This document shows positions 1 to 7,871 of a stretch of DNA of 64,000 nt, one piece after another. The stretch's first letter is position 1; each line of letters opens with the position of its first letter. Below the pieces are notes generated by a model that saw nothing but the letters and a program-made list of their open reading frames with translations, made no database searches and was not told the origin of the DNA. This DNA is from Gordonia humi (lineage in GTDB: Bacteria; Actinomycetota; Actinomycetes; Mycobacteriales; Mycobacteriaceae): positions 3,348,001 to 3,412,000 of the forward strand of contig NZ_JACIFP010000001.1 of NCBI RefSeq assembly GCF_014197435.1. The letters run 5' to 3'. Position numbers and translations under genes: made by a program.

Positions 1-737
1 GGCGCGTCCAGTCTGCCGATCCGACCGGTCTGGGTCAGCTGTTCGGTCCAGAACCGGCGTCCTTCGCCTCCGAGCAGTGCGATTCCCAGGACGATGGTCG
101 CGGCGAAGGTGATCACCGCGACCGCCGCCGCCCGGAATCGCCGGGTGGTGATCAGATGTGCGACGTAGAAGATCGGGGTCAGTTTGACCCCTGCCGCGAG
201 TCCGACGCCGATCCCCCTCAACGTGCTGTTGCGCCGCACCAGATCGGCGACGACGATCAACGCGAGCACGATGTTGATCTGTCCGTTCCACAACGTGGTG
301 TGGATCGGTTCGAGGACGGTGGAGGCGATCGTGACCAGGACGGTGAACACGACCAGTCGCAGATCGATCCGGAACGCCAGCCCGCGCATGCAGACCAGGA
401 CCAACAGGAACAGGCAGACGACGTTGCCGATGTTCCACAGCGTCATCGCGGTGTGCACGCTGAAACCGGCGAGCGGGAACATGAGGAGCGCCGCGAACGG
501 CGGATAGGTGAACTGCCACACCCGGTAGACCGGCTTGTCGTACAGCGGCATGTGGTCCCACACCGCGACGGCGCCGCCGCGGTACACCCGGGTGTCGATG
601 CCGTTGTGGAACAGTCCGTAGACCGGGTCCGTGTACGGCACCGCCCAGATGTGCCACGCGATGACGAGCGCTGCCGCGCACGCCGCAAGAACGATCATCG
701 TCGGGGTCGTCGATCTGGTCGACGAGCGGTCACTCAC
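1..737 (-). CDS. GT87-family alpha-(1->2)-mannosyltransferase, polytopic membrane protein (partial, C-terminus outside window)
   Basis: Reading in from the left edge, the minus strand codes for about 245 residues with no stop: a charged N-terminus, a first membrane segment (about residues 14-33), an extracytoplasmic loop holding an Asp in the context NGIDTRVY (residue 48), then several more hydrophobic helices. The loop Asp and the later motifs LWNGQINIVLALI and GVKLTPIFY are typical of the GT87/DUF2029 family, which in mycobacteria includes PimE and Rv2181. These use polyprenyl-phosphomannose to extend phosphatidylinositol mannosides or lipomannan on the outer face of the membrane. Start chosen as GTG at 737; an in-frame ATG 13 codons later is an alternative. 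The exact acceptor cannot be told from this fragment. The 243 bp between this gene and the next hold no gene I can support. Confidence 0.8.
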   Translation of the reverse strand, partial: MSDRSSTRSTTPTMIVLAACAAALVIAWHIWAVPYTDPVYGLFHNGIDTRVYRGGAVAVWDHMPLYDKPVYRVWQFTYPPFAALLMFPLAGFSVHTAMTLWNIGNVVCLFLLVLVCMRGLAFRIDLRLVVFTVLVTIASTVLEPIHTTLWNGQINIVLALIVVADLVRRNSTLRGIGVGLAAGVKLTPIFYVAHLITTRRFRAAAVAVITFAATIVLGIALLGGEGRRFWTEQLTQTGRIGRLDA

Positions 738-980
738 TCACAGATGATACGTCCGCCGAGTGGTGTGGGGCGCGCCCGACACGTCGGTGCCCGAAGCATC
801 CGATCTACCGGGTTGATCCTGGTGACGGGCGATTCTCCGGATTCTTCCGGTCGGGCGCGAGCGTACCCGCGCCGGGCCGAGCACCGGGTGTCCGGCAGCT
901 GTGGATCAGGACGTCGACACGCCCCGGTCGGCGGACTCGGGCGCCGCGTCCGACGCGCGTCCGGTGGCGTCGACGCGGGC

Positions 981-1721
981 TCAGGCGAGACCGCCGTTCG
1001 CGAAGAGCGTCTGGCCGTTGATCCAGCGCGCCGGACCCGCGAGGAACGCGGCGACCTCGGCGATGTCCTCCGGGGCGCCGAGCCGGCCGAGCGGTGCGGC
1101 GTTCGCCAGGGCGGCGACGGCCTCATCGCTCTTGCCGTCGAGGAACAGCGGCGTCGCGGTGGGGCCGGGGGCGACCGCGTTGACGGTGATGTCGCGGCCG
1201 CGGAGTTCGCGGGCCAGGATCATCGTCATGCCCTCGACGGCCGATTTGCCTGCGACGTACGGACCGTAGGTCGGGAACTGGGTGCGCGTCACCGTGGTCG
1301 AGAAGTTGATGATCGCTCCCCCGCCGCGGACGCGACGTGCCGCCTGCTGTGAGACGACGAAGGTGCCGCGGACATTGGTGCGCATGAGGCGATCGAAGTC
1401 GTCGAGACCGAAGTCGGCGATCGGTCCGAGGATCATCACTCCGGCCGTGTTGACGACGACGTCGACGCCGCCGAACTCGGTCTCGACCCGGTCGAAGGCC
1501 GCCTCCATCGCGATCTCGTCGGCGACATCGCCGCCGACGGCGATCGCCCGACCACCCGCCGCTCGCGCATCGGCGACGATCGTGTCGGCCCGGGCCTGGT
1601 TGCCCGCGTAGTGAACGGCGACGGCGAATCCGTCGGCGATCAGCTTCTCGACGACGGCCTTGCCGATCCCGCCCGAGCCGCCGGTGACGAGTGCGACACG
1701 CGTGTTCTGTGTGGTGCTCAT
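981..1721 (-). CDS. Short-chain dehydrogenase/reductase (SDR), classical type
   Basis: 246 residues in a Rossmann fold. The nucleotide-binding motif TGGSGGIG is at residues 13-20, NTAG at 91-94, and the catalytic triad is Ser141 with Tyr155-x3-Lys159 (YVAGK). The C-terminus ends in the usual WINGQTLFANGG cofactor/substrate edge. The start is the ATG at 1721 because AAGGAGAG lies 7-8 nt upstream; a longer reading frame from 1742 lacks such a site. It lies 66 bp downstream of a TetR-type regulator in the same direction, so it is probably the regulated target gene. The substrate is unknown; the sequence resembles 3-oxoacyl-ACP reductase or glucose-dehydrogenase-like SDRs. Confidence 0.85.
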   Translation of the reverse strand: MSTTQNTRVALVTGGSGGIGKAVVEKLIADGFAVAVHYAGNQARADTIVADARAAGGRAIAVGGDVADEIAMEAAFDRVETEFGGVDVVVNTAGVMILGPIADFGLDDFDRLMRTNVRGTFVVSQQAARRVRGGGAIINFSTTVTRTQFPTYGPYVAGKSAVEGMTMILARELRGRDITVNAVAPGPTATPLFLDGKSDEAVAALANAAPLGRLGAPEDIAEVAAFLAGPARWINGQTLFANGGLA

Positions 1722-1787
1722 GATCGTCTCTCCTTGGATCATTGTGTCGTGCTGTTGGATTCCCGCCGGCCGAGCGGCGTCGGGACC

Positions 1788-2453
1788 CTAGCCCATCCGC
1801 CCGAGCCATTCCTCGAACAATGCGGCCTCCGGCGCCGTGAAGTCGTCCGACGACCGCACCCGCGCGCGGATGGTCGCGGCGGACCCGGCGATCGGATCGA
1901 CGCCGTCGTGCGTCGCGAGGATTCCGCGGAGCGTCGCTTCGCGGGTGACGTCCGAGATCGCGGTGTCGGGGTACACTTCGCGGCGGAGCAGCAGACCGAG
2001 GGCGACGCCGCTGTTGGCGGCCATCACGACCTGTGCGGCGTCCTCCGGCGACATCGCGAGCCGTCCGTCGGCCGCGAGTCGCTCGAGGATCGCGGTGAGC
2101 AGTCCCACCGCTTCCACGATCGCCGCCGGCCGCTTCGAGAGGTCGGATGCGAAGACCAGTCGGTAGGCGTACGGGTTCTCGAGCGCGAACGCGGTGTGGT
2201 TGTCCCATCCCGCGCGCAGGTCGTCGAGCGGATCGCCGGAGCGCTCCGCGGCCCGTTTGCCCGCGAGGTACGACTCCCAGACCGAGTCGGCGACCGCGGA
2301 CAGCAGTCCGTCCTTGTCGCCGAAGTGCCGGTACAGGACCGGCTGGGTGACTCCCGCCGCGTCGCACACCGCCCGAGTGGAGACGTCCCCGCTGCCGGAC
2401 TCGGCCAACAGTCGCGCCGCGGCGGCGATTATCGATGATCTCGTTGACACCAT
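1788..2453 (-). CDS. TetR-family transcriptional regulator
   Basis: About 221 residues. The N-terminal helix-turn-helix is clear: STRAVCDAAGVTQPVLYRHF followed by GDKDGLL (about residues 25-52). The C-terminal ligand domain is not recognisable to a known class. It is upstream of, and co-directional with, the SDR gene, the usual arrangement for a repressor that controls itself and one enzyme. Two starts are possible, ATG at 2453 or the adjacent GTG at 2450. The GTG lies exactly 7 nt after a TACCGT -10 box, so a leaderless message from 2450 is likely. Confidence 0.85.
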   Translation of the reverse strand: MVSTRSSIIAAAARLLAESGSGDVSTRAVCDAAGVTQPVLYRHFGDKDGLLSAVADSVWESYLAGKRAAERSGDPLDDLRAGWDNHTAFALENPYAYRLVFASDLSKRPAAIVEAVGLLTAILERLAADGRLAMSPEDAAQVVMAANSGVALGLLLRREVYPDTAISDVTREATLRGILATHDGVDPIAGSAATIRARVRSSDDFTAPEAALFEEWLGRMG

Positions 2454-2457
2454 ATCA

Positions 2458-2494
2458 ACGGTAATACGCGATATCACCGAATACAAGATTCGGT
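2458..2494 (-). promoter_or_regulatory. Promoter and probable operator of the TetR-SDR operon
   Basis: On the minus strand a TTGTAT -35-like hexamer (2486-2481) is followed after 17 nt by a TACCGT -10 hexamer (2463-2458). A perfect inverted repeat, ACCGAAT-N5-ATTCGGT, occupies 2476-2494 and covers the -35 hexamer. This placement fits autorepression by the TetR protein encoded just downstream. The promoter elements and the palindrome are seen; the binding of this regulator to it is inferred. Confidence 0.6.
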
Positions 2495-2528
2495 ACCAAC
2501 GATATGGATCGGAATCTCGTGATGGGCA

Positions 2529-2536
2529 TCGTGGCC
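2529..2536. repeat. 8-bp target-site duplication, left copy
   Basis: TCGTGGCC directly abuts the left inverted repeat of the IS256-type element; the same octamer follows its right inverted repeat at 3976-3983. IS256-family transposition makes 8-9 bp duplications. Confidence 0.8.
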
Positions 2537-3975
2537 GGTCAAGCCCCGGGCCGTGGTGTAACTGGTTTGTGATCCTTCGTTGCTGGTCAGGCGGGTAGTT
2601 GCAGGTACGGGTCTGTGCCTACTTCCGTGGTCGTGTCGGTGTCAGTAGCGACGGTCAGGCGGCATCGGCTGAGGGCCTCGAGTCCGAGGTAGCGGCGACC
2701 TTCGGCCCACTCGTCGGTCTGCTCGGCGAGCACAGCGCCGATGAGGCGCACGATGGCGTCCCGGTTCGGGAAGATCCCGACGACGTCGGTGCGGCGGCGG
2801 GTCTCCCGGTCGAGCCGTTCGGTGGGATTGTTCGACCAGATCTGCCGCCACACGTCGTCCGGGAAACCGGCGAACGCGAGCAGGTCCTCGCGGGCGTCGC
2901 CGAGATGCTCGGCGACCTTGGGCAGGCGGTCCTCGGTGTACTCGAGGAGCCGATCGAACTGGTCATGCACCGCGGCGGCGGTGGGCTGGTCGTAGACGCT
3001 GTGGAGCATCGCTTTGACGGCCGGCCACATCGATTTCGGGCACACTGCCATGAGGTTCGCCGCGTAGTGGGTGCGGCAGCGTTGCCAGACGGCGCCGGGC
3101 AGGTTCGCCGCGATCGCCTCGACGAGCCCGGCGTGGGCGTCGGAGGTCACCAGCCGTACCCCGCCGAGCCCGCGTGCTACGAGGTCGGCGAAGAAGGTGT
3201 TCCAGGAGGCTTTGGTCTCGCTGGTGGCGACCTGCATGCCGAGGACCTCACGGTGCCCGTCGCCGTTCACGCCGGTGGCGAGCAGGACGACGGCCTTGAC
3301 GACCTGCTTGTTCTCGCGGACCTTGATCGTCAGGGCATCGGCGGTGACGAAGGTGAACGGGCCGGCCTCGTCGAGGCGCCGGTGCCGGAATGCGGCGACC
3401 TGCTCGTCGAGGTCCTCGGCCATGCGTGAGACCTGCGATTTCGACAGCGAGTCGATACCGAGCGTCTTCACCAGCTTGTCCATCCGGCGGGTCGACACGC
3501 CGGCCAGATAGCAATCGGCGACGACGGTGATCAGTCGCTGATTCGCCACGCTTGCGGCGCTCGAGAAGCCATTCGGGGAAGTAGCTGCCCGACCGGAGTT
3601 TGGGCACGGCGACGTCGATGGTGCCGACGCGGGTGTCGAGCGGGCGGTGCCGGTAGCCGTTGCGCCGGTTGGTGCGTTCGGCGGTGCGGGCGTTCTACTC
3701 GGTGCCGCATACGGCGTCGGCGTCGGCGGAGAGCAGCGCGTTGATCATGGTCTGCAGCAGCTCACGCATCAGGTCCGGTGATGCGTTGGACAGGGCTTGG
3801 CCAAGCAGGCCGGCAGGGTTGACAATGTGGGGTGCGGTTATCGTGATGACTCCGTTCGAGGGTGCTGTGAGAGGTTCACTCGAAGGATCACACGGTGGCC
3901 GCACTGCGTCCGTGAGCGACGCGGCGTCGCAGGCGAACTCGGCCACCGAGTTACACCACCTTATGGGGCACTACT
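2537..3975 (-). mobile_element. IS256-family (mutator-type) insertion sequence, complete ends, dead transposase
   Basis: A 1439-bp element. Its ends, read inward, align without gaps for 27 positions and share GCCCC (2543-2547) and TGGTGTAACT (right end 3949-3958 in reverse). A second shared block, GTGATCCTTCG, lies further in (2569-2579 and 3881-3891 in reverse). The element is bracketed by the octamer TCGTGGCC on both sides, so it arrived by an ordinary transposition event. The transposase is broken (see pseudogene). The right end is 45 bp upstream of the start of the next gene. Confidence 0.85.
2587..3946 (-). pseudogene. IS256-family transposase, disrupted by a nonsense codon and a 1-nt frameshift
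   Basis: Three collinear pieces make one transposase. The first runs from about 3946 or an inner start near 3850 (LLGQALSNASPDLMRELLQT) to a TAG at 3697-3695, where family members have a Tyr codon. The same frame continues after the stop (NGYRHRPLDTRVG, then PKLRSGSYFPEWLLERRKRG). The rest is in a frame shifted by one nucleotide near 3545 and runs to 2587. It includes the DDE acidic residues in VTADAL and LVTSDAHAG and the C-terminal SNNPTERLDRE. No single start can give a full protein, so the element cannot move on its own. Confidence 0.85.
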
Positions 3976-3983
3976 TCGTGGCC
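3976..3983. repeat. 8-bp target-site duplication, right copy
   Basis: Second copy of TCGTGGCC immediately outside the right inverted repeat of the IS256-type element; pairs with 2529-2536. Confidence 0.8.
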
Positions 3984-4020
3984 ATGTTTCAACGGCGCGG
4001 CTGCGGGCGACCCTCAGTGC

Positions 4021-5040
4021 ATGTCGCAGTCGAACAAGAGAATCTCGACGGTCGGACTCCTCGCCGACCCGGGAGCACCGCGAGACGTCGCCGGGCGCGT
4101 CGCCGACCGCTTGGCACGCGACCTGAACCGTCGACTCGACGGTGAGTGGTCGATCGAGGTCAGCGAGGAATCACTGCCGATCGACCCGAACGGCGAGATC
4201 CCGCTCACCGCACGCGCACCGGAACTCGTTCGGCGACACGAATGGAGCGTTCTCGTATATCTCACCGATCTGACGCAGAGTCGGTCGGGCGCACTGCTCA
4301 GGTACCAGCTCGACACCGACGAACCGGCGATCGTCGTGTTCCTTCCGACGGTCGGCTGCGTGCGCCGCGAGGCCGCGGCCCGCAGGCTCATCGCCGACAT
4401 ACTCGCGGCACCGATCACGCAGGCGATCGATGACCCGAGGACCGAGCTGCCCGATGATCGCGTGCGCGGTCTCATCGGACACCTGCGGATGCTGTCCGGC
4501 ATGGTGCACAGCAACAAGCCGGCGGCGATGGGGCGAGCACTACGCGGCTGCACGGCCGTCGGGATGGCCTCGGGAGCCTTCGGCGTCTTCTTCGGCAGCG
4601 TGTGGCAGATAGCCGATTCGATGTCGATCGTCAGGTTGACCGCTGTGACGGTGGCCTCGATCTCGATGCTGAGTGCGTGGTTGATCGTCCGCAACGGGCT
4701 GTGGACCGGCCGTACGAACCGCACTCCCCCGAGCACCGTGCTCGACAACGCGTCGACCATCGCGACGGTGTCGTCGGCTGTGACCCTGATGCATCTCGTC
4801 CTCTTGACCGCATTGACCGCGCTCGCCGCGATCGTCGTGGATCCCGGTTATCTGACTTCGCAGCTCGGGCATGCCGCGTCAGCGACGGACTACCTCGAAC
4901 TCGGCTGGTTCTCCGCATCGATGGGCACCGTCGCCGGAGCTCTGGGGTCCAACTTCGACAGCGAGGAGGTCGTCCGAGAGGCGACATACAGTAAGAGGTG
5001 GCATCAACGACGTCTCATGTTCGACGACTACGAGACGTGA
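4021..5040 (+). CDS. Unrecognised membrane protein with a soluble N-terminal half
   Basis: 339 residues that I cannot assign to a named family. About the first 180 residues are soluble and rich in Arg and Asp. The second half has about four hydrophobic segments: near GMASGAFGVFFGSVW, LTAVTVASISMLSAWLIV, VTLMHLVLLTALTALAAIVV, and a weaker LELGWFSASMGTVAGALGS. The C-terminal tail is charged. The N-terminal part (VGLLADPGAPRDVAGRVADRL) looks like a conserved cytoplasmic domain. No promoter or good ribosome-binding site precedes the ATG. The IS256 element ends 45 bp upstream, so native expression signals may have been displaced. It converges on the next gene with only 4 bp between stop codons. 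Confidence 0.7.
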   Translation: MSQSNKRISTVGLLADPGAPRDVAGRVADRLARDLNRRLDGEWSIEVSEESLPIDPNGEIPLTARAPELVRRHEWSVLVYLTDLTQSRSGALLRYQLDTDEPAIVVFLPTVGCVRREAAARRLIADILAAPITQAIDDPRTELPDDRVRGLIGHLRMLSGMVHSNKPAAMGRALRGCTAVGMASGAFGVFFGSVWQIADSMSIVRLTAVTVASISMLSAWLIVRNGLWTGRTNRTPPSTVLDNASTIATVSSAVTLMHLVLLTALTALAAIVVDPGYLTSQLGHAASATDYLELGWFSASMGTVAGALGSNFDSEEVVREATYSKRWHQRRLMFDDYET

Positions 5041-5044
5041 CGCG

Positions 5045-6055
5045 TCACCGCGCGATCACCGTCTCGTTCGCGGCCCACGCCTGCATGAACGCCGTGTCCA
5101 AGCGGCTCTCGACCGCCTGCAGGGCGAGAATCCCGAAGACGACGTCGTCGGCGAGCCACGGCTCGTTCGCGAGCAGTGATGCGACGACCTCGTGCCGCAT
5201 CACCAGCTCGTGCACCGCATCTGCCTCGACGTGCTCGCGGTAGAACAGCCGGGCCTGTTCCGGGGCCCCGATCCGTTCCAGGCCTTTCAGCAGCCACGCC
5301 GATGCCACCGGAGACGACACCTCGGTGGCCGCGAAGTGCCCGACGACGGCGCCTCGACGGGACCTCCGTAGACCGAGTGTCGACATCAGGGTGACCGGGG
5401 CGAGCGCCACCGCTGGGGCCTCCGACAGGTATCCGAGGTAGCCGTCGTCGAGGTGCATCGACGCCAGCAGGTCGGCGAACAGCTCTTGATGCACCAGGCC
5501 GCCGCGCCCGGCGCCGTATTCGTCGTACTCCACGGCGACGAATGCGGCCTTGGCCGCACCCGACAGACGCGGAATCGCCCACGCGTGTGGATCGGCCTCC
5601 TTGAGGTGGTAGATCGACCGCGCCGCGAAGTAGTCCGCGAACTCCCGCTCGGTGCCGTGTCGCCGCAGATGGGCGGTGGCACCGGTCGGCACTGTACGAG
5701 CAAGTCCATCGAGCTCGTCCGCAGCGGTCGCCGAACCGCTGCGTGGATCGATCTCATCGCGCACTGCGTCGAGAAAGGACTCCTCGAGACGTGTCCGTGC
5801 CCCGATGAGAGCGGGGTCCCACTCGCAGTCTCTCCCGGCGTCTGCCCAACCCCGGTAGTGGAGCTCATGGCAGACGGTCAACGCGAGTTGCACGTCCTCG
5901 CCCCATGGATCGAGTCGCTCGGGGAGATCTATCCGTGTCGGTGCGGTGTCGTCCGACATGCGCACGGCATCGATGACGCGTTCCGAGATCGGTCCGCGAG
6001 GATCCGGCATCGCTCGCCGCGACGCGCGGATTCGGTTCGAAGTCTGTGATGCCAT
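5045..6055 (-). CDS. Iron-containing redox enzyme family protein (heme-oxygenase-like di-metal oxidase fold)
   Basis: 336 residues. An all-helical protein with the spaced acidic/His motifs of the heme-oxygenase-like di-metal oxidase group (CADD, UndA and SznF relatives): CHELHY (63-68), Glu176 and Glu179 in VEYDEYG, His189 in LVHQELF, and His275 and His282 in YREHVEADAVHE. These are candidate metal ligands; no heme-binding motif is evident. AGGAGG stands about 12 nt before the ATG at 6055, which sets the start against a longer frame from 6241. It is transcribed divergently from the catalase-like/methyltransferase/CDGSH/PfpI operon, suggesting a shared redox or iron-linked function. The substrate is unknown. 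Confidence 0.75.
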   Translation of the reverse strand: MASQTSNRIRASRRAMPDPRGPISERVIDAVRMSDDTAPTRIDLPERLDPWGEDVQLALTVCHELHYRGWADAGRDCEWDPALIGARTRLEESFLDAVRDEIDPRSGSATAADELDGLARTVPTGATAHLRRHGTEREFADYFAARSIYHLKEADPHAWAIPRLSGAAKAAFVAVEYDEYGAGRGGLVHQELFADLLASMHLDDGYLGYLSEAPAVALAPVTLMSTLGLRRSRRGAVVGHFAATEVSSPVASAWLLKGLERIGAPEQARLFYREHVEADAVHELVMRHEVVASLLANEPWLADDVVFGILALQAVESRLDTAFMQAWAANETVIAR

Positions 6056-6259
6056 CCAGCTCACCTGCCTCCTGTACGGATGGGATCTCCAGAGCGGAGA
6101 CCTCTCGGCCGAGTACCCGAGTGCGTCACTCGACAAACCTGCTGTCCGACCTCCTCTCCGGCAAGGGCTCACCGACGTTTGACTCTCGAACGACCGGGTA
6201 CTCCCCTGCCATCTCGAATGCGTCGTATCGCAGGAGAGCACACAGAAGGAGACTCCCCC

Positions 6260-6937
6260 GTGAAGAACCTGATGGCTGAACTGAGATCGTTCGCCGATCC
6301 CGTGATCGGCTCCGTCTCACATCATGGACTCGACCGTCCTCTGTTTCACCGCCGCGGACTCGTCGTCCGAGGCCGGGCGTTCATCGACAGCGATGTGCTG
6401 CCGCTCAGATCCGGAGCGGTCTCCGTCCGGATCTCGAAGTCTCTCGGCCTGCCGGCGCGCGTTCCCGACGGTGTCGGCGTAAGCATTCGGTTTCCACCGG
6501 CCACAGTGCTCGTCGCCGACACGAGCGGCGGGTGGGACCTGATGATGTCCGGTCCCGAGCACCGGGTCGCAGGTGTCCCCGTGAAGAGTCCCGCGTTCGG
6601 GTGGAACGAGACTCGGGTCGCATCGCACACCGCGTATCGCTACCGCGGGGAGAGCTGGCATGTCTTCGGCGAGTTGCTCACACCGCCGGTGGAGACGGGG
6701 CTCGACCTGGACGGACTCGGTGCGGCGCTGACTCGTGATCCAGGCGTCCTCGCGCTGACCGCGAGCGTCGAGGGGCGGCCCTCGACGCCGATCGGAACGG
6801 TCGACTTCGGCGGTGAGCCGCTTGAGGACGAGATCGATTTCGACCCGTCGGCTGTGCCCGACGACGTACAGCCTGTGCACGGGTGGCGGGACGAGGTCCA
6901 GCACGCGCGTTCCCGCGGACGGAACGGTGACGCATGA
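6260..6937 (+). CDS. Conserved protein with weak catalase-like signature, function unknown
   Basis: 225 residues beginning at a GTG (6260) preceded by AGAAGGAG at good spacing. Positions about 15-95 carry a string resembling the substrate-channel side of the catalase/heme-peroxidase fold: HRRGLVVRGRAF, SVRISKSLGLPARVPDG, VSIRFP, WDLMMSGP. It is far shorter than a catalase, and I do not see a distal His-Asn pair, so catalytic activity is not claimed. Its stop overlaps the next start by 4 nt (ATGA), so it is the first gene of a tightly coupled operon with the methyltransferase, CDGSH and PfpI genes. Confidence 0.6.
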   Translation: MKNLMAELRSFADPVIGSVSHHGLDRPLFHRRGLVVRGRAFIDSDVLPLRSGAVSVRISKSLGLPARVPDGVGVSIRFPPATVLVADTSGGWDLMMSGPEHRVAGVPVKSPAFGWNETRVASHTAYRYRGESWHVFGELLTPPVETGLDLDGLGAALTRDPGVLALTASVEGRPSTPIGTVDFGGEPLEDEIDFDPSAVPDDVQPVHGWRDEVQHARSRGRNGDA

Positions 6938-7623
6938 CCGTCCCAGTCACGGGGTCGACGGCCGACATCGACTCGATCCCTCCGGTCGGCGTGTACGCGC
7001 CTCGGGAGGACACCCACCTCCTGATCGATGAGCTGACGAAGATCTCGCTCACCGGCAGCCGCCTGCTGGATCTGTGTACCGGCTCCGGTGCCGTCGCGAT
7101 TGCGGCCGCGCTGGCCGGTGCCGACGTCACGGCGGTGGACTCCTGCCCGGCCGCCGTCTCCCACGCCCGCCGGTGCGCTCTCGATGCGGGCGTCGACATC
7201 GGCGTGTCGTGCTTGGACCTGGCGGATTTCGGACGCACCGGATTCGACGTGGTCACATGCAATCCGCCTTACGTGCCGACTCCATCGGGCACGGAGGATT
7301 CGCTGCCCGGGCCCGCTCACGCATGGAACGCCGGTCCCGACGGACGCGCCGTCCTCGACGTGCTCTGCACACTGCTACCCGGCTTTCTCGCCGACGGCGG
7401 TACCGCATTCATCGTCCAGTCCGAACTGTCGGCCGTCGATGCCACGATTGCGGCGCTACGGGTCGGAGGATTGTCGGCCCGGGTGGTCCGCGAGCGCTTC
7501 GTCCCTTACGGACCGGTGGTCACGTCTCGTCGGCGTCAGTTGGTCGACGCCGGCTGTCTCGATCCCAACGACGACCACGAGGCGATCGTCGTCATTCGAG
7601 CCGACAAGCACCATGTCCGGTGA
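6934..7623 (+). CDS. HemK2/MTQ2-type protein-glutamine (or related) N5-methyltransferase
   Basis: 229 residues, class I SAM-dependent methyltransferase. Residues 20-27 (VYAPREDT) match the N-terminal signature of the HemK2/MTQ2 branch. The SAM-binding loop LDLCTGSGAVAIA is at 45-57, and the catalytic NPPY at 110-113. Family members methylate the glutamine of release-factor GGQ motifs or other Asn/Gln side chains. This one lacks the N-terminal domain of PrmC, so the release factors may not be its target. It overlaps the upstream gene by 4 nt and the downstream CDGSH gene by 11 nt, so all are probably made from one mRNA. Confidence 0.8.
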   Translation: MTVPVTGSTADIDSIPPVGVYAPREDTHLLIDELTKISLTGSRLLDLCTGSGAVAIAAALAGADVTAVDSCPAAVSHARRCALDAGVDIGVSCLDLADFGRTGFDVVTCNPPYVPTPSGTEDSLPGPAHAWNAGPDGRAVLDVLCTLLPGFLADGGTAFIVQSELSAVDATIAALRVGGLSARVVRERFVPYGPVVTSRRRQLVDAGCLDPNDDHEAIVVIRADKHHVR

Positions 7624-7867
7624 GTCGACGAGGGCCGGAGATCGCCGTCACCGCCGTGTTCGAGTGATACCCAAGGGCCCGGTCATGGTGGAGGGCCCCG
7701 TCGACATCGAGCGACCGGACGGCTCAACGATGCATTGCGATCGATTCCAGGTGGCCATATGCGCATGCGGCTGCAGCGGCACTCCGCCGCTGTGCGACGC
7801 GACCCATCGGCGGCTTCCGGGACCGTCGCCCGACCGGCCGACGCAGAAAGACCCGCAGAAGGAGTGA
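7613..7867 (+). CDS. CDGSH-type iron-sulfur domain protein
   Basis: 84 residues. The C-terminal half carries the three-Cys, one-His 2Fe-2S ligand set of mitoNEET-like proteins: Cys50, Cys52, Cys61 and His65, with the usual Ser-x3-Pro-x-Cys-Asp between them. The canonical Gly-Ser is replaced by Ala-Thr (CDATH), which still fits small bacterial members. Such proteins act as redox-sensitive cluster carriers. The start ATG at 7613 lies inside the end of the methyltransferase gene in another frame (11-nt overlap). The next gene follows after 4 bp. Confidence 0.8.
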   Translation: MSGESTRAGDRRHRRVRVIPKGPVMVEGPVDIERPDGSTMHCDRFQVAICACGCSGTPPLCDATHRRLPGPSPDRPTQKDPQKE

Positions 7868-7871
7868 GGAC

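Noticed and set aside
738..980. Gene in the gap between the GT87 and SDR genes
   Set aside because: Frames here are short and lack ribosome-binding sites or recognisable motifs; nothing could be supported.
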